DNA of 37,313 nt from contig MAYW01000030.1 of the NCBI GenBank assembly GCA_001723765.1, positions 1-37,313 on the forward strand, in the 5' to 3' direction. Below are positions 9,365-18,500 of this stretch, piece after piece (the first letter of the stretch is position 1; every line of letters begins with the position of its first letter). The notes beneath the pieces were generated by a model, which was not told where the DNA came from, did not search any database, and worked only from the letters and a program-made list of their open reading frames with translations. The stretch comes from Candidatus Scalindua rubra. Lineage in GTDB: Bacteria > Planctomycetota > Brocadiia > Brocadiales > Scalinduaceae. Made by a program: the position numbers and the translations under genes.

Positions 9365-11393
9365 TTACCACTTATATGTCATTGAAGCAAAGAAGACTTG
9401 TCCATCACCTGGATATACTACAGGTACACCGGAGACGTAAAGTCCGCCGTCCGTTGCTCCAAACTCTGCATATTCTTCATCAAAGAGATTATTAACTGCG
9501 AAACTAAACTCAGATGGTTTAAATTTTTTTTGTATATTTTAGGTCTACTACTGTATAATCATCAATCTTAAAGTCATTAGCGCTGTCTATGTATTTATCG
9601 TCGACATATCTAATTGACAAATCAATATTGCCATATCTCTCTTTGTGCCATCCAATACTTGTACCTATGATGTTCTCTGGCACAAGAGGTACACGATTCC
9701 CGTCAAAGGAGTTAGTTTTAGTTTTAAATCTCTCAAATTTGGCATGCTGATAGGTATAATCAAGATTTGTATAGAATCCGTAAGGAAGATTCATATTTAT
9801 GGACATTTCAGTCCCCTTTGACTTGGCTCTATCGGCACGCTGGATTTCAAATGGACTTGTATCTATAACCTTGTCTTTGCTTATAATATAGAAGCCTGCT
9901 ATACTGTAATTCACAAATCCAAAGAGAGATCCCCTTATCCCAAGTTCATAGTTTTCTACTTTTTCAATGTCAAGATTTTCTCTTAACTCAAGGGCCTGTC
10001 GTGATGATACAATTGACCTTATACCCTCAGTATAATTTCCAAATACATTGAAAGATGGAGATATGCTGTAAGTAAAGCCAACTCGAGGACTAAGTTTATT
10101 TTGGGTTTTATCAAAACTGTTAGATAAAAGCACCCTATCTTTATAATCTGTTGAGATAATATCATACCTTACACCCAGGTTAATCAAAAGGTTTTTTATT
10201 GGACTGATTTCATCTTGAAGATAAAAACCCCACGTATCTTCATCAATATTTAATTTGGTCAATGACGAAACGGATTGGATCCAAAAGTCATCTGGAGTTA
10301 ATTTGACTCCTTCGTGAAGGTTTCTATATTCAAAACCTGCAAGGAAGGTATTTTTGATGCCGAACAAATTAATATTTAGTTGATAATTTGCCTCAGCCGT
10401 CCCTGTATTTAAATGATCCCAGTCTCCGATGAATCCGAAGTCTTCAAATGATGTTCCATCTGCGTCTCTATAAGAGGTTTTTAATCGTACTAAAGAGTTT
10501 TCGTCAATAGACCATTCCAGTTTTGTCCCTATGCTTAAAAACAGCTGATCAAATCGGGTATCTTTCTGAAATGTTCTTTCCGGACGATCTTTGTATTCAT
10601 TTATTGGCAATCCACCGGGGGTACCTGCATCAAACTCATTAACATTAACAAGAATTTCAAAGTTTACGTTATCTCCTATGTACTCTAACCGTGACGTTAT
10701 AAGGTGACTCCTTGTAAAGCCATTATCCCGAAAGCCGTTTGTGTCAATGTACCTATAATTTATACCATACATAATGCCATTATCTAGAAGACCGCCTGAG
10801 TAAATAGCAGGTTCAATTCGATCGAAGCTTCCATAAAGAATAGAACCATTACCCTCTAAAGCAGTGGTGGGCTTCTTCGTAATAATATTTATGACACCTC
10901 CTACACCAGTAGGACCGTACAAAACGGAGGCGGGAGTCTTTATAACTTCGATACGTTTGATGTTATTAAGGGGGATATTGAGTACAGAGATAGGATTGGA
11001 GGGGACGTTCATCTCATAGCCATCCAACATAACCAGAATTCCTCGAATTGTGGGTTTTACACCACGAAAGGACGCGCCAAAAACCGCCTTATGACTCCCA
11101 AAACCTTCCAATGTCAAACCAGGCACGTGACGTAGTAAATCCGTAACGTCAGACGGTTGATATTTCTCTATCTCCTCTTCTGTGATCACCGCCACATTAG
11201 AAATAATTTCAGTCTCTTTTCTTCCTGTTTTTGTTGCTGTTACAATCACCTCGTCCAGTTGAAATGAAAGCTCTTCATCTTTCTTGTAATCTTCATTTTC
11301 TGCTGACAATATTATTGGAGAAAAAGGCAATAAAATAATAAAGGCGATAACTCTTAAAACCCCAATTATCCGTTTCCTATAGAACTTTTTCAA
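9365..11393 (-). CDS. TonB-dependent outer-membrane receptor (frameshifted near the C-terminus)
   Basis: This is an outer-membrane beta-barrel gated by TonB for uptake of a chelate or cofactor. A signal peptide (VIAFIILLPFSPIILSA) is followed by a TonB box in ELSFQLDEVIVTATKTG, a plug domain around residues 60-170 (VTDLLRHVPGLTLEGFG, KTPASVLYGPTGVGGVINII) and a 22-strand-type barrel. The start is TTG 11393 with GAGGGA upstream. As written the frame stops at 9519 (624 residues). Removing one A from an A8 run (T run at 9524-9531 on the plus strand) continues for 52 codons to a stop at 9365, giving KFKPSEFSFAVNNLFDEEYA and ending in an aromatic residue (YKW), the expected last barrel strands. 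The true protein is therefore about 675 residues. It lies in the same orientation as exbB-exbD-tonB upstream. Iron is the likely but unproven cargo. Confidence 0.9.
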
Positions 11394-11506
11394 GATTTTT
11401 TCCCTCTCTTTTTATTGACAAATCCCCCCATTCCAAAGCTTAACCTTACCCACATCTTATTTATAAGGAAAAGAGAACGAATTAATACTCTCCCCTCCGT
11501 AAGAAA

Positions 11507-11800
11507 TTAATTACACATTATTTCCCCATTCCCCTCTAAAAAGAGGGGCTGGGGGGGGTGTATTATCTGTTTTTCTTTAAAATCTACGATAAAACCATCA
11601 ATTGGTTTTTGTCGATGAAAGTCGTATCCCATCATTTTCTCGCCTTTTAAATGATGCCATAGTTTTATTTCTGATTTTGTATTGTTTTTTCTCAGTTTTC
11701 GTGCAAGCGCTATTCTCCTGCCAGGCAAGGCTGTTGCCTGTATTATGGGAGGGACTCCCGAAACACAAACGCAGAAACAATCTAAAATTTTGCGCAGCAA
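11507..11800 (-). pseudogene. DUF559 endonuclease-like remnant
   Basis: The middle of this frame (RIALARKLRKNNTKSEIKLW, then GYDFHRQKPIDGFIVDF) matches the N-terminal half of DUF559 proteins, a Vsr/PD-(D/E)xK-like nuclease family. The domain breaks off just after IVDF, before the catalytic E-x-D/G region, and runs into a palindromic repeat. The first 30 residues look unrelated. It has fewer than half the normal residues and is certainly non-functional. It sits between tonB and the receptor gene. Confidence 0.65.
11520..11560. repeat. CCCC...GGGG palindromic element, copy 1
   Basis: TTTCCCCATTCCCCTCT, a short A-rich loop, then AGAGGGGCTGGGGGG. The same architecture (T-rich edge, two C runs, loop, two G runs) recurs at 12123-12167, 31033-31075, 32228-32296 and 35002-35048. 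Confidence 0.65.
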
Positions 11801-11805
11801 AAAAT

Positions 11806-11832
11806 AAATTAGCGAACGAAGTGAGCTAATTT
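11806..11832. repeat. TTAGC/GCTAA palindrome overlapping the end of tonB
   Basis: AAATTAGC (11806-11813), eleven bases, GCTAATTT (11825-11832). On the minus strand it supplies the last residues of TonB (KLAHFVR) and the stop codon. A near copy lies at 35641-35667 and a half copy at 34331-34351, both at the starts of other genes. A smaller dyad, TTTTGC/GCAAAA, precedes it near 11789-11802; a similar TTTTGC-GAA-GCAAAA dyad precedes the copy near 34333. Confidence 0.7.
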
Positions 11833-12788
11833 ATAAGTTATTGGAATTACTATTTTTACTCCAACTGGTGGCGGAGGAAATGGAGAAGCTTTTCTAATAG
11901 CTTTTTCGGCATTATTATCAAGAATCGAGAAACCCGAACTCTTTTCTATCTTAACATCTTTTACGCTTCCATCTAAACATACAACAAATGATATTATGAC
12001 ATTGCCTTCCATAGACATCTTTCGTGCCTTGTAAGGGTACGATATGTTTATGCGAATTATTTTGTTTATGTAATCAAAGTGCTCTTTGATATATTGATTT
12101 TCTGCGTTTTGTTCAACATCAACCTCCCCTAATTCCCCTTCTTGTGAAGGAGGGGATAAAAGGGAGGTAGATTGGGCTGATGATGGGGGGGAGGAGGTGA
12201 ATAGGAATAGTTTTTAATTTGGTGCTGAGCAGTTGGTTTTTGTGTGTTTTCAATGGTCACTTCTTGAATTTCATATGTAGTACCGTGAACATTTTTTCGT
12301 ATTTCCTCAGTGAGGTTGTTATTTAAATTATCTTTAACTTCCAGATGTTTATGAGTTTCTGGTAAAACGGTTATTGTTTCTTTAGCGGTTTCGGTAGAGA
12401 TAGGTTTTTCATTAATGATGGTCTTGATTTTTTGGTTTTTAGTTGCAGTTGCTTTTCTTCCATCCTCTTCGATGGTGCTTACAGGTACGGTTTCAAACTT
12501 ATCCGTTCTTTCATCGAATATTCTTTCTCCCAATATTTTTTTAGTTTTTTTCTCATCATTGGCAGTACTTTGTTTCTTTTTTTCAGTGGCCTCCGTGGTC
12601 TTTATTGGTTTTGTATCGGTGTGATGTTCTCCTGTTTTTACGATATTTTTCAGGTTAAAGTCTAGAACGATTGTCTTACTTTCTTGTGTAATGATGCTGG
12701 TTGAGTAAATAACGAAGGGTACGAATATAAGATGAAAAAGAAAAGAAGAACCGAACCCCAGGATTTGGTAATTCACTTGTATTTTCAT
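11809..12788 (-). CDS. tonB: TonB energy transducer (frameshifted in the proline-rich linker)
   Basis: The protein couples the inner-membrane proton gradient, through ExbB/ExbD, to outer-membrane receptors. The N-terminal frame (12788-12129) has a membrane anchor (SSFLFHLIFVPFVIYSTSII) and a long Lys/Thr/Glu-rich periplasmic linker ending in SPPPPHHQP. The C-terminal TonB domain is in another frame: YIKEHFDYINKIIRINISYP, YKARKMSMEGNVIISFVV, VEIEKSSG-type VKIEKSSGFSILDNNAEKAI and SPFPPPP. Adding one C to the C7 run (G7 at 12185-12191 on the plus strand) joins the two frames into one protein of about 325 residues. The linker contains a palindromic repeat at 12123-12167. The gene follows exbB/exbD, from which a transposase gene now separates it. 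Confidence 0.88.
12123..12167. repeat. CCCC...GGGG palindromic element, copy 2, inside tonB
   Basis: CCTCCCCTAATTCCCCTTCT, loop, then AAGGAGGGGATAAAAGGGAGG. It lies in the proline-rich linker, where in either frame it encodes Pro/Ser/Gly-rich sequence that the linker could tolerate. Confidence 0.7.
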
Positions 12789-12810
12789 TTAGGATTTTTC
12801 ATTTTCCTCT

Positions 12811-12891
12811 GCCCCAACGGGGCTGAAATAGGATAGCCTAGAGCAACGCTCTAGGTAAAATAGAAAATAGCAAGGCAAACCCTGAAAGGGT
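12811..12891. repeat. REP-like hairpin cluster, 3' side of the transposase
   Basis: Three small hairpins lie in 81 bases: GCCCC-AAC-GGGGC (12811-12823), CCTAGAGC-AAC-GCTCTAGG (12837-12855) and ACCCT-GAA-AGGGT (12879-12891). Short GC stems with three-base loops of this kind are typical REP sequences recognised by Y1 transposases. A matching cluster lies on the other side of the transposase gene. Confidence 0.7.
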
Positions 12892-13001
12892 GATATAAAA
12901 TATAAAAGGAGAATCTTAACCTGAACGAGTTGGAACTAGTAATGTATTATTATCACAAAAAAAACATTTTGTCAAAAACAGTTAAAAATTTAACTAAGGG
13001 A

Positions 13002-13454
13002 CTAATCCCATATATATCGTTCATCATATTTCATTTGATATTTATTCAAAAACTTTAAAAATTCTTCTTTAAACGTCTTCTTTCTGTGATGTTCTTTTTG
13101 ATTTTTAATATACTTTATAGTTGCTATCTTACCTGAAGAGCCAATCGAAAATGCCCCGTAACCATTTTGCCAATAAAATTTCTTATATTCTGGATCAATA
13201 GTCTTAATCCACTTGGATGAACTTTTCTTAACATCCTCAATTACCTTGCTCAAGGGATATTTTTTTGACAGTAAACATAAAATGTGAACATGGTTTTCAG
13301 TACCTCCAATTATGATGGCAGGAGAATCACAACCTTTGAAGATACCTGCCATATAAGAATGTAATTGACCTTCTATTCTTTGTTTGATCAAAGGGAATCT
13401 GTCTTTAGTGCTAAATATGATATGAATGAAGATATTTGTCAATGATTGTGGCAT
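13002..13454 (-). CDS. REP-associated tyrosine transposase / IS200-like Y1 transposase
   Basis: The 150-residue protein is of the Y1_Tnp (HUH) fold. FIHIIFSTKDRFPLI is the usual first strand, GGTENHVHILCLLSKKYPLS carries the HxH metal-binding pair, and WQNGYGAFSIG and IKYIKNQKEHHRKKTFKEE complete the family pattern, with the catalytic Tyr in IKYIKNQ. ATG 13454 has AAGGTGG seven bases upstream; a GTG three codons earlier is less likely. The length and C-terminal half are those of RAYTs, single-copy proteins that mobilise REP hairpins. Hairpin clusters on both sides fit this. The gene sits between exbD and tonB, so it has invaded the uptake operon. Confidence 0.9.
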   Translation of the reverse strand: MPQSLTNIFIHIIFSTKDRFPLIKQRIEGQLHSYMAGIFKGCDSPAIIIGGTENHVHILCLLSKKYPLSKVIEDVKKSSSKWIKTIDPEYKKFYWQNGYGAFSIGSSGKIATIKYIKNQKEHHRKKTFKEEFLKFLNKYQMKYDERYIWD

Positions 13455-13510
13455 TATTTCCACCTTTTTTATTACGCTCTTTCAGAGCTTAAAGATGTGT
13501 TGTACTCTAT

Positions 13511-13556
13511 ACCCAGGGTGGTACCCTGGGTTTTAATACGTGAGCTCCTTCGGGCT
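13511..13556. repeat. REP-like hairpins, 5' side of the transposase
   Basis: ACCCAGGGT-GGT-ACCCTGGGT (13511-13531) is a perfect 9-bp stem with a three-base loop. AGCTC-CTTC-GGGCT (13543-13556) is a smaller one with one G-T pair. They mirror the cluster at 12811-12891. Confidence 0.7.
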
Positions 13557-13686
13557 TTTATCCAAAAACCTAGGCCAAGCTCTCGCGGTACACTTTAATA
13601 GCACTGTCTATTATTGATTCTGTTAAAGAATTCAATTTCACTATACTATTTTATTCTTTGCGTTCTCTGAGATCTCTGTGGTGAGT

Positions 13687-14068
13687 TTATTTTAATGCCT
13701 CTGTCTGTAAGGTTAATTTTTCAAAACCTACTTTTTTTTACCATATCAAGGACATCCACAAATACCTGTAAGGCGATGCTCTTATCTGCCCTTATTAATA
13801 CGGGTGTTGTCTTATCAAGTGATTTAATTGAATCTTTAAGATCGCTTAAATTTACCGGTCTGGAGTTTAAGTATATACTGCCTTCAACGTCTATTTCTAT
13901 GATTAGTGATTTTAGAGACTCTGATTGTGTTTCTGATGCCCTTGGAAGTTCAACGGGTAACAGTCCTGTTGCCATAAACGTAGAGGTGGTAAGGACTATT
14001 GTCAGTAACACAAGCATTATGTCTACAAAAGGGATGACGTTTATATAACTAAACTCCTCCTCTACCAT
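13687..14068 (-). CDS. exbD: ExbD/TolR biopolymer transport protein (frameshifted at the C-terminus)
   Basis: This inner-membrane stator subunit works with ExbB to energise TonB. INVIPFVDIMLVLLTIVLTT is the single membrane helix with the essential Asp in the PFVD motif. The periplasmic part follows with PVELPRASE and PVLIRADKSIALQVFVDVLDMV. As written it ends VKKSRF at 13721. Removing one A from an A8 run (T8 at 13732-13739) restores VKKVGFEKLTLQTEALK and a stop at 13687, the family C-terminus, for about 126 residues. It overlaps the end of exbB by 20 bases, indicating coupling. Confidence 0.92.
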
Positions 14069-14483
14069 TCTCTATCTCCCATTTCATTATGAGAACCTTT
14101 GCCTTTCTCAGGGTAAAGTTATAAAGAGCCACTGATGGAATTGCCACAAGGAGACCCACTGCCGTAGCCTTAAGCGCAAGAGCGAGGCCAATCATAATCT
14201 TGCCTGTTTCCATAAACCCTTCTTCTCCAATGTTATAGAAAGTAAACATTATACCCAATACCGTACCCAGCAAACCGATGTAAGGTGCGTTGCTACCGAT
14301 GGTGGCAATTATGTGCAGTTTTTTAGTAAGCTCAAGTTCCAGTAATTTTTTATCAGAGAAGTCACCTAATCTTAAATTCCTGTAAACCAGTAATCTTTCG
14401 ATAGCAATAGAAAGGGATACGATGCTCATAAAAATTAAAAATCCTATTATTCCATAGTCGACAGATAACTTAATCAACCCCAT
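14049..14483 (-). CDS. exbB: ExbB/TolQ/MotA-family proton channel protein
   Basis: The protein has 144 residues and three membrane segments: GIIGFLIFMSIVSLSIAIERL, then the conserved IATIGSNAPYIGLLGTVLGIM and MIGLALALKATAVGLLVAIPSVALYNF, which carry the MotA/TolQ/ExbB signature. It is on the short side of the family, as usual for stand-alone ExbB proteins. It is the first gene of the minus-strand ton cluster exbB-exbD-(RAYT)-tonB-receptor. ATG 14483 has only a weak AGAGAG upstream. Confidence 0.93.
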   Translation of the reverse strand: MGLIKLSVDYGIIGFLIFMSIVSLSIAIERLLVYRNLRLGDFSDKKLLELELTKKLHIIATIGSNAPYIGLLGTVLGIMFTFYNIGEEGFMETGKIMIGLALALKATAVGLLVAIPSVALYNFTLRKAKVLIMKWEIENGRGGV

Positions 14484-14510
14484 TTTATTACTCTCTGTAT
14501 ATCCAGTACA

Positions 14511-14550
14511 TTGTTCTCGTACCCAAGCTCCTGCTTGGGAACGAGAACAA
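14511..14550. repeat. 40-bp near-perfect inverted repeat
   Basis: Two 18-base arms (14511-14528 and 14533-14550) differ at one position and flank a TCCT loop. The core is CCCAAGC-TCCT-GCTTGGG, extended by TTCTCG/CGAGAA. It sits directly upstream of exbB, so it could be a transcript-end or leader hairpin, or a solitary miniature element. There is no U-tract on either side. Confidence 0.7.
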
Positions 14551-14711
14551 TCTTCTTATCCTTTAAATCTATAGACCTAAAATTACCATTACTTTCTTTC
14601 CTTTGTCAAACAATTTATCTTCTTTTAACTTCTTTTCCTTGAATCTTATCCATTTTAGCGTGTTTATTCCTTTACAATCAATATAGAAACAATATAGTAT
14701 ATATAAATTTA

Positions 14712-15068
14712 GTGGAAAGGCAAAAATCAGGAATCTTATCGTATTTAAAAGTTTTGCAAACAAAATATCAGAATAAGATTATGAGAGTAACCTTGTTTGG
14801 TTCTGCTGCAAAAGGAGAGAGCGATCTAGAATCTGATATAGATATCTTAGTTGTTGTAAGAGATGAATATGATGGATTATGTGACGAGATAAGCATGGCT
14901 GCTTTTGACTCAATTCTGGAGCATGATGTAATAATTTCTCCTATTGTAATGGAAAGTAAAACATATGAGTGGCATAAAAAATACAAGGATCCCCTTTATA
15001 ACAGTATAGAAAGAGATGGAATAGAAATATGGATGAAGATACCAGAATCCTTATTAAAGTCCGTATAG
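14712..15068 (+). CDS. MNT-type minimal nucleotidyltransferase (antitoxin of an MNT/HEPN pair)
   Basis: This 118-residue protein has the pol-beta-fold core RVTLFGSAAKGESDLESDIDILVVV, matching GS-x3-G-x5-SD-x-D with both metal-binding Asps, and a third acidic site around EHDVIISPIVM. In MNT/HEPN systems this protein adds nucleotides to, and so silences, the HEPN RNase. The start is GTG 14712, without a clear ribosome site; the next ATG (14779) would remove the N-terminal helix. The last 40 bases overlap the HEPN gene, indicating coupled translation. Confidence 0.85.
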   Translation: MERQKSGILSYLKVLQTKYQNKIMRVTLFGSAAKGESDLESDIDILVVVRDEYDGLCDEISMAAFDSILEHDVIISPIVMESKTYEWHKKYKDPLYNSIERDGIEIWMKIPESLLKSV

Positions 15069-15397
15069 AAAGTTCTAATGAAGATTTAGCGACTGCAAGA
15101 GAATTGCTTGGTCTAAAGAGATATAGAGCTGCGGTGAATAGAGCATACTATGCAATATTCAGTATTACGAATGCTGTATTGCTTACAAAGAAGATTGAGA
15201 GAAGTAAACATGCTGGAGTAGAGGCTGCATTTATACAACATTTTGTAAAGAAAGGGATATTTGATAATGAATACGGAAGAATATTTGATTTCATACGAAA
15301 GAAAAGTGAAGAGTCAGATTACAGTGCAAAAATAAAAATATACGAAGAAACAGCTAAAAGGTTGTCAGAAAAGCTGAAAAATTTATCAAGGAATTAA
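15029..15397 (+). CDS. HEPN-domain protein (putative RNase toxin)
   Basis: The protein has 122 residues and is all-helical. The helix RYRAAVNRAYYAIFSITNAVLL is characteristic of HEPN proteins of the 'DUF/HEPN partner of MNT' kind, followed by SKHAGVEAAFIQHFVKKGIF and the acidic stretch RKKSEESDYSAKIKIYEETA. I cannot point with certainty to the R-x4-6-H RNase motif, so this may be the inactive or non-nuclease class. It starts inside the MNT gene (ATG 15029). Together the two form one of the commonest prokaryotic toxin-antitoxin arrangements. Confidence 0.85.
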   Translation: MDEDTRILIKVRIESSNEDLATARELLGLKRYRAAVNRAYYAIFSITNAVLLTKKIERSKHAGVEAAFIQHFVKKGIFDNEYGRIFDFIRKKSEESDYSAKIKIYEETAKRLSEKLKNLSRN

Positions 15398-15577
15398 AAC
15401 AGTATCTAACAACATTCTAAGATAGAAAATATAAGAATTAATCCAAAAACTACTTAAGAAAGCATTTTTAGGTATAAGGTTTATAGATATTTATTTGATG
15501 TGGCAAAGTTTTAGCCTTGTTTATTATAGCTTTTTTGTAAGTTTTCCGACTTTGCGAGGATTTCTTCTTGTTAACAA

Positions 15578-18500
15578 ATGAAGCAAAAACCCGTTTCCAT
15601 TTCTAAAATAAGCCGTCCACAACCCTATAAGGCCTTTCTCCGCACAAGACTTTTTCGCTTATTAGACCGCTATAGAAAGCGCCCCATAATCTGGGTGTGT
15701 GGGCCTGCGGGTTCGGGGAAAACAACTCTTGTGAGCAGTTATGTTGAGCACCGCAATCTGCCAAATCTATGGTACCAGGTGGACAGTGGTGATGGAGATA
15801 TAGCCACGTTCTTTCACTATCTTGGGCTTGCCGCCAGGAAAGCAGCTCCGCGTAAACGGAAGCCACTGCCTCACCTTACCCCTGAATATCTGTTGACTAT
15901 ACAGGTGTTTACACGCGGATTCTTCCGAGACCTGTATAACAGCTTGAATGTTCCATCCGTAATGGTTTTTGATAATTTTCATGAAGTAACTTCCCCCTCT
16001 CAATTTCACGAAGTTATCCAAAATGGATTATCCGAAATTCCCACGGGAATAAATGTTATTATCATAAGCCGCAGTGAACCACCGCAAGTTTTAGAACGCA
16101 TGCGCGCGAACCAATTAATGAGTGTTATCTCATGGGACGATCTTCATTTGAGGCTTGATGAGTTTAAGGGGATAATTCGACACAAAGGCTTTAAGAAGAT
16201 GTCAAATGACATGATCCGGAAGTTACACACGAACACGGAAGGTTGGGCAGCCGGGTTATTGTTAATGTTAGAAAAATCTAAACCTGAAGATATACCCACT
16301 CAATCTTTAAATAAACTTGAACCGGAAGTTGTCTTCGACTATTTTGCCAGTGAAATTTTTCAAAATATTGGTAGAGAGACACAAGACATTCTGACCAAAA
16401 CGGCTCTGATCCCTTCAATAACACCCGCAATGGTAAAAAGACTTACTGGCAAACATCAAGGAGACCGCATTCTGTCTAATCTGTGCAAGAATAACTTTTT
16501 CATTGAAAAGAAACAGTCTGAACAACAGATAGTCTACCAGTACCACGCGATGTTCAGGGAATTTCTTCTTTTGCGTGCGAAAGAGTTGTTTACGTCGAAA
16601 CAATTAGTAAAGTTGAAGCGGAAAGCCGCTATAATCCTGGAGGAATCAAACAGGACAGAGGATGCGGCCGGGTTGTTTATCGAGACAAGAGACTGGGATA
16701 GCCTGACTCGCCTGATCAATAAGAATGCGGAACAATTTTCTCTGAACGGTAGAATACAGACCCTGCTTGCATGGTTTGAAACATTTCCACAAGAGATTAT
16801 AAACAATAATCCATGGCTTTCCTATTGGTTTGGGATGTGCTACTTGAATTTTAAGCCTTCGGATAGTGTATGCTATTTTGAAAAGGCATTTGATTCCTTC
16901 AAAGAAAATAAAGACTCAAAAGGAATGGTCCTGGCAATAAGCTGCGTGCTTCGAGGCATTGCAAACGAGTTCAGGAACTTTAAACGTTTTGACCCCTGGA
17001 TAGATGTAATAGACGAACTTAAACTTAACCTCAGATTAAAAAAATATCCGGAAATACAAGATTATGTGACAGCAAATATATTTTTAGCTCTTACTATTAG
17101 GCAGCCGGACCATCCTGAATTCAATCTGTTGGAAAAACATCTTCATGAAGTCATGGATAAAGACATAGATTTAAATCTTCGATCTGAAATCTCCTATCTT
17201 CTCATTTTGCGTTATTTAGAAGCAGGTAATTTTGCCAATGCCTTGATTGTTCTTAATTTCATTCGGGAGATTGCTAAGCACAGTAAAATTTCCCCGGCGA
17301 TTTTAGTTTTAGGAAAACATGCAGAGGCTGGTTATTGTTTCAATACAGCCTTGCACGATCAATGTAGTAAAGCAGTTAAATACGGATTGAATATAGTAAA
17401 GCATAGTGGTGTTCATGTATGGGAATGTCATTTACTGGGCATGTGCGCAGCCAACCTGATTTCTAAGGGAGACCTTGCGGAGGCGGAAAAGTATCTGGAT
17501 CAAATGTCAAGTGTCATTAAAACTGACAGTTATAAAGGTAGTTTTTATCATATGTTAAAGGGCTGGTATTCCCTTTCAAGGAAAGACTTGCCTCTTGCAA
17601 GAAAACACATGGAGAAAAGTCTTTTGCTTGCCCTGGATGTGGGGGCGCTCTATCCTCTATCGGTTAGCAATTTTGGTATGGCACAGGTGCTATATGAATG
17701 TGGAGAAAGCAAAAAGGCATATGTCCATTTAAATAATGTAGAGTATTTTGGCAGGCGAATGAAAAGCTCCTGTACAAATTTCACGTACCTTTTGGCAAAA
17801 GCGCAGTTTGCCTTTGATCAGGATGATGACAAAAATGCCTTCAAATACTTACAAAATGCCATGTCCCTGGGAAGGGAAAATGGTTACGTTAACTTTTTTT
17901 TATGGCGTCCTGAAGTTATGCTACAACTCTGTATGAAGGCCCTGGCTGAGGGTATTGAAGTAGATTATGTTAAGGAGCTTATACACAAACGCAACCTTTT
18001 TCCGGAAAATCCACCAATGGATATTAATAATTGGCCATGGCCTTTAAAAATATATACCTTGGGGAGGTTTGAGATTGTTAAAGATGAAAAACTTATTCGA
18101 TTCTCAAGAAAGGTTCCTCAGAAACCACTTGCAATGCTGAGGGCGTTAATAGCTCTTGGAGGTAAAAATGTAAGCGAAACCAGGCTAAGCGACGAACTCT
18201 GGCCGGAGCTTGAAGGTGACGCGGCCCATCATTCCTTTAAGACAACATTAAGCCGTCTGCGGAAACTGATAGGTATTGAAAACATTATCCTGCTTCAGGA
18301 GGGCCAGATGACGCTTAACCCAAGATATAGCTGGGTAGATACATGGTCGTTTGAGAAAATACTCGACCAGGCAGATTCCGCAGCAAAGAAGGGGAATAAG
18401 AAAAAGCATATTCAACTTCTGGAAAAGGCCGTTGAGATGTATCATGGAGATTTCCTTGCAAGTGACACAAAAGAACCATGGACAATTTCTCCACGCGAGC

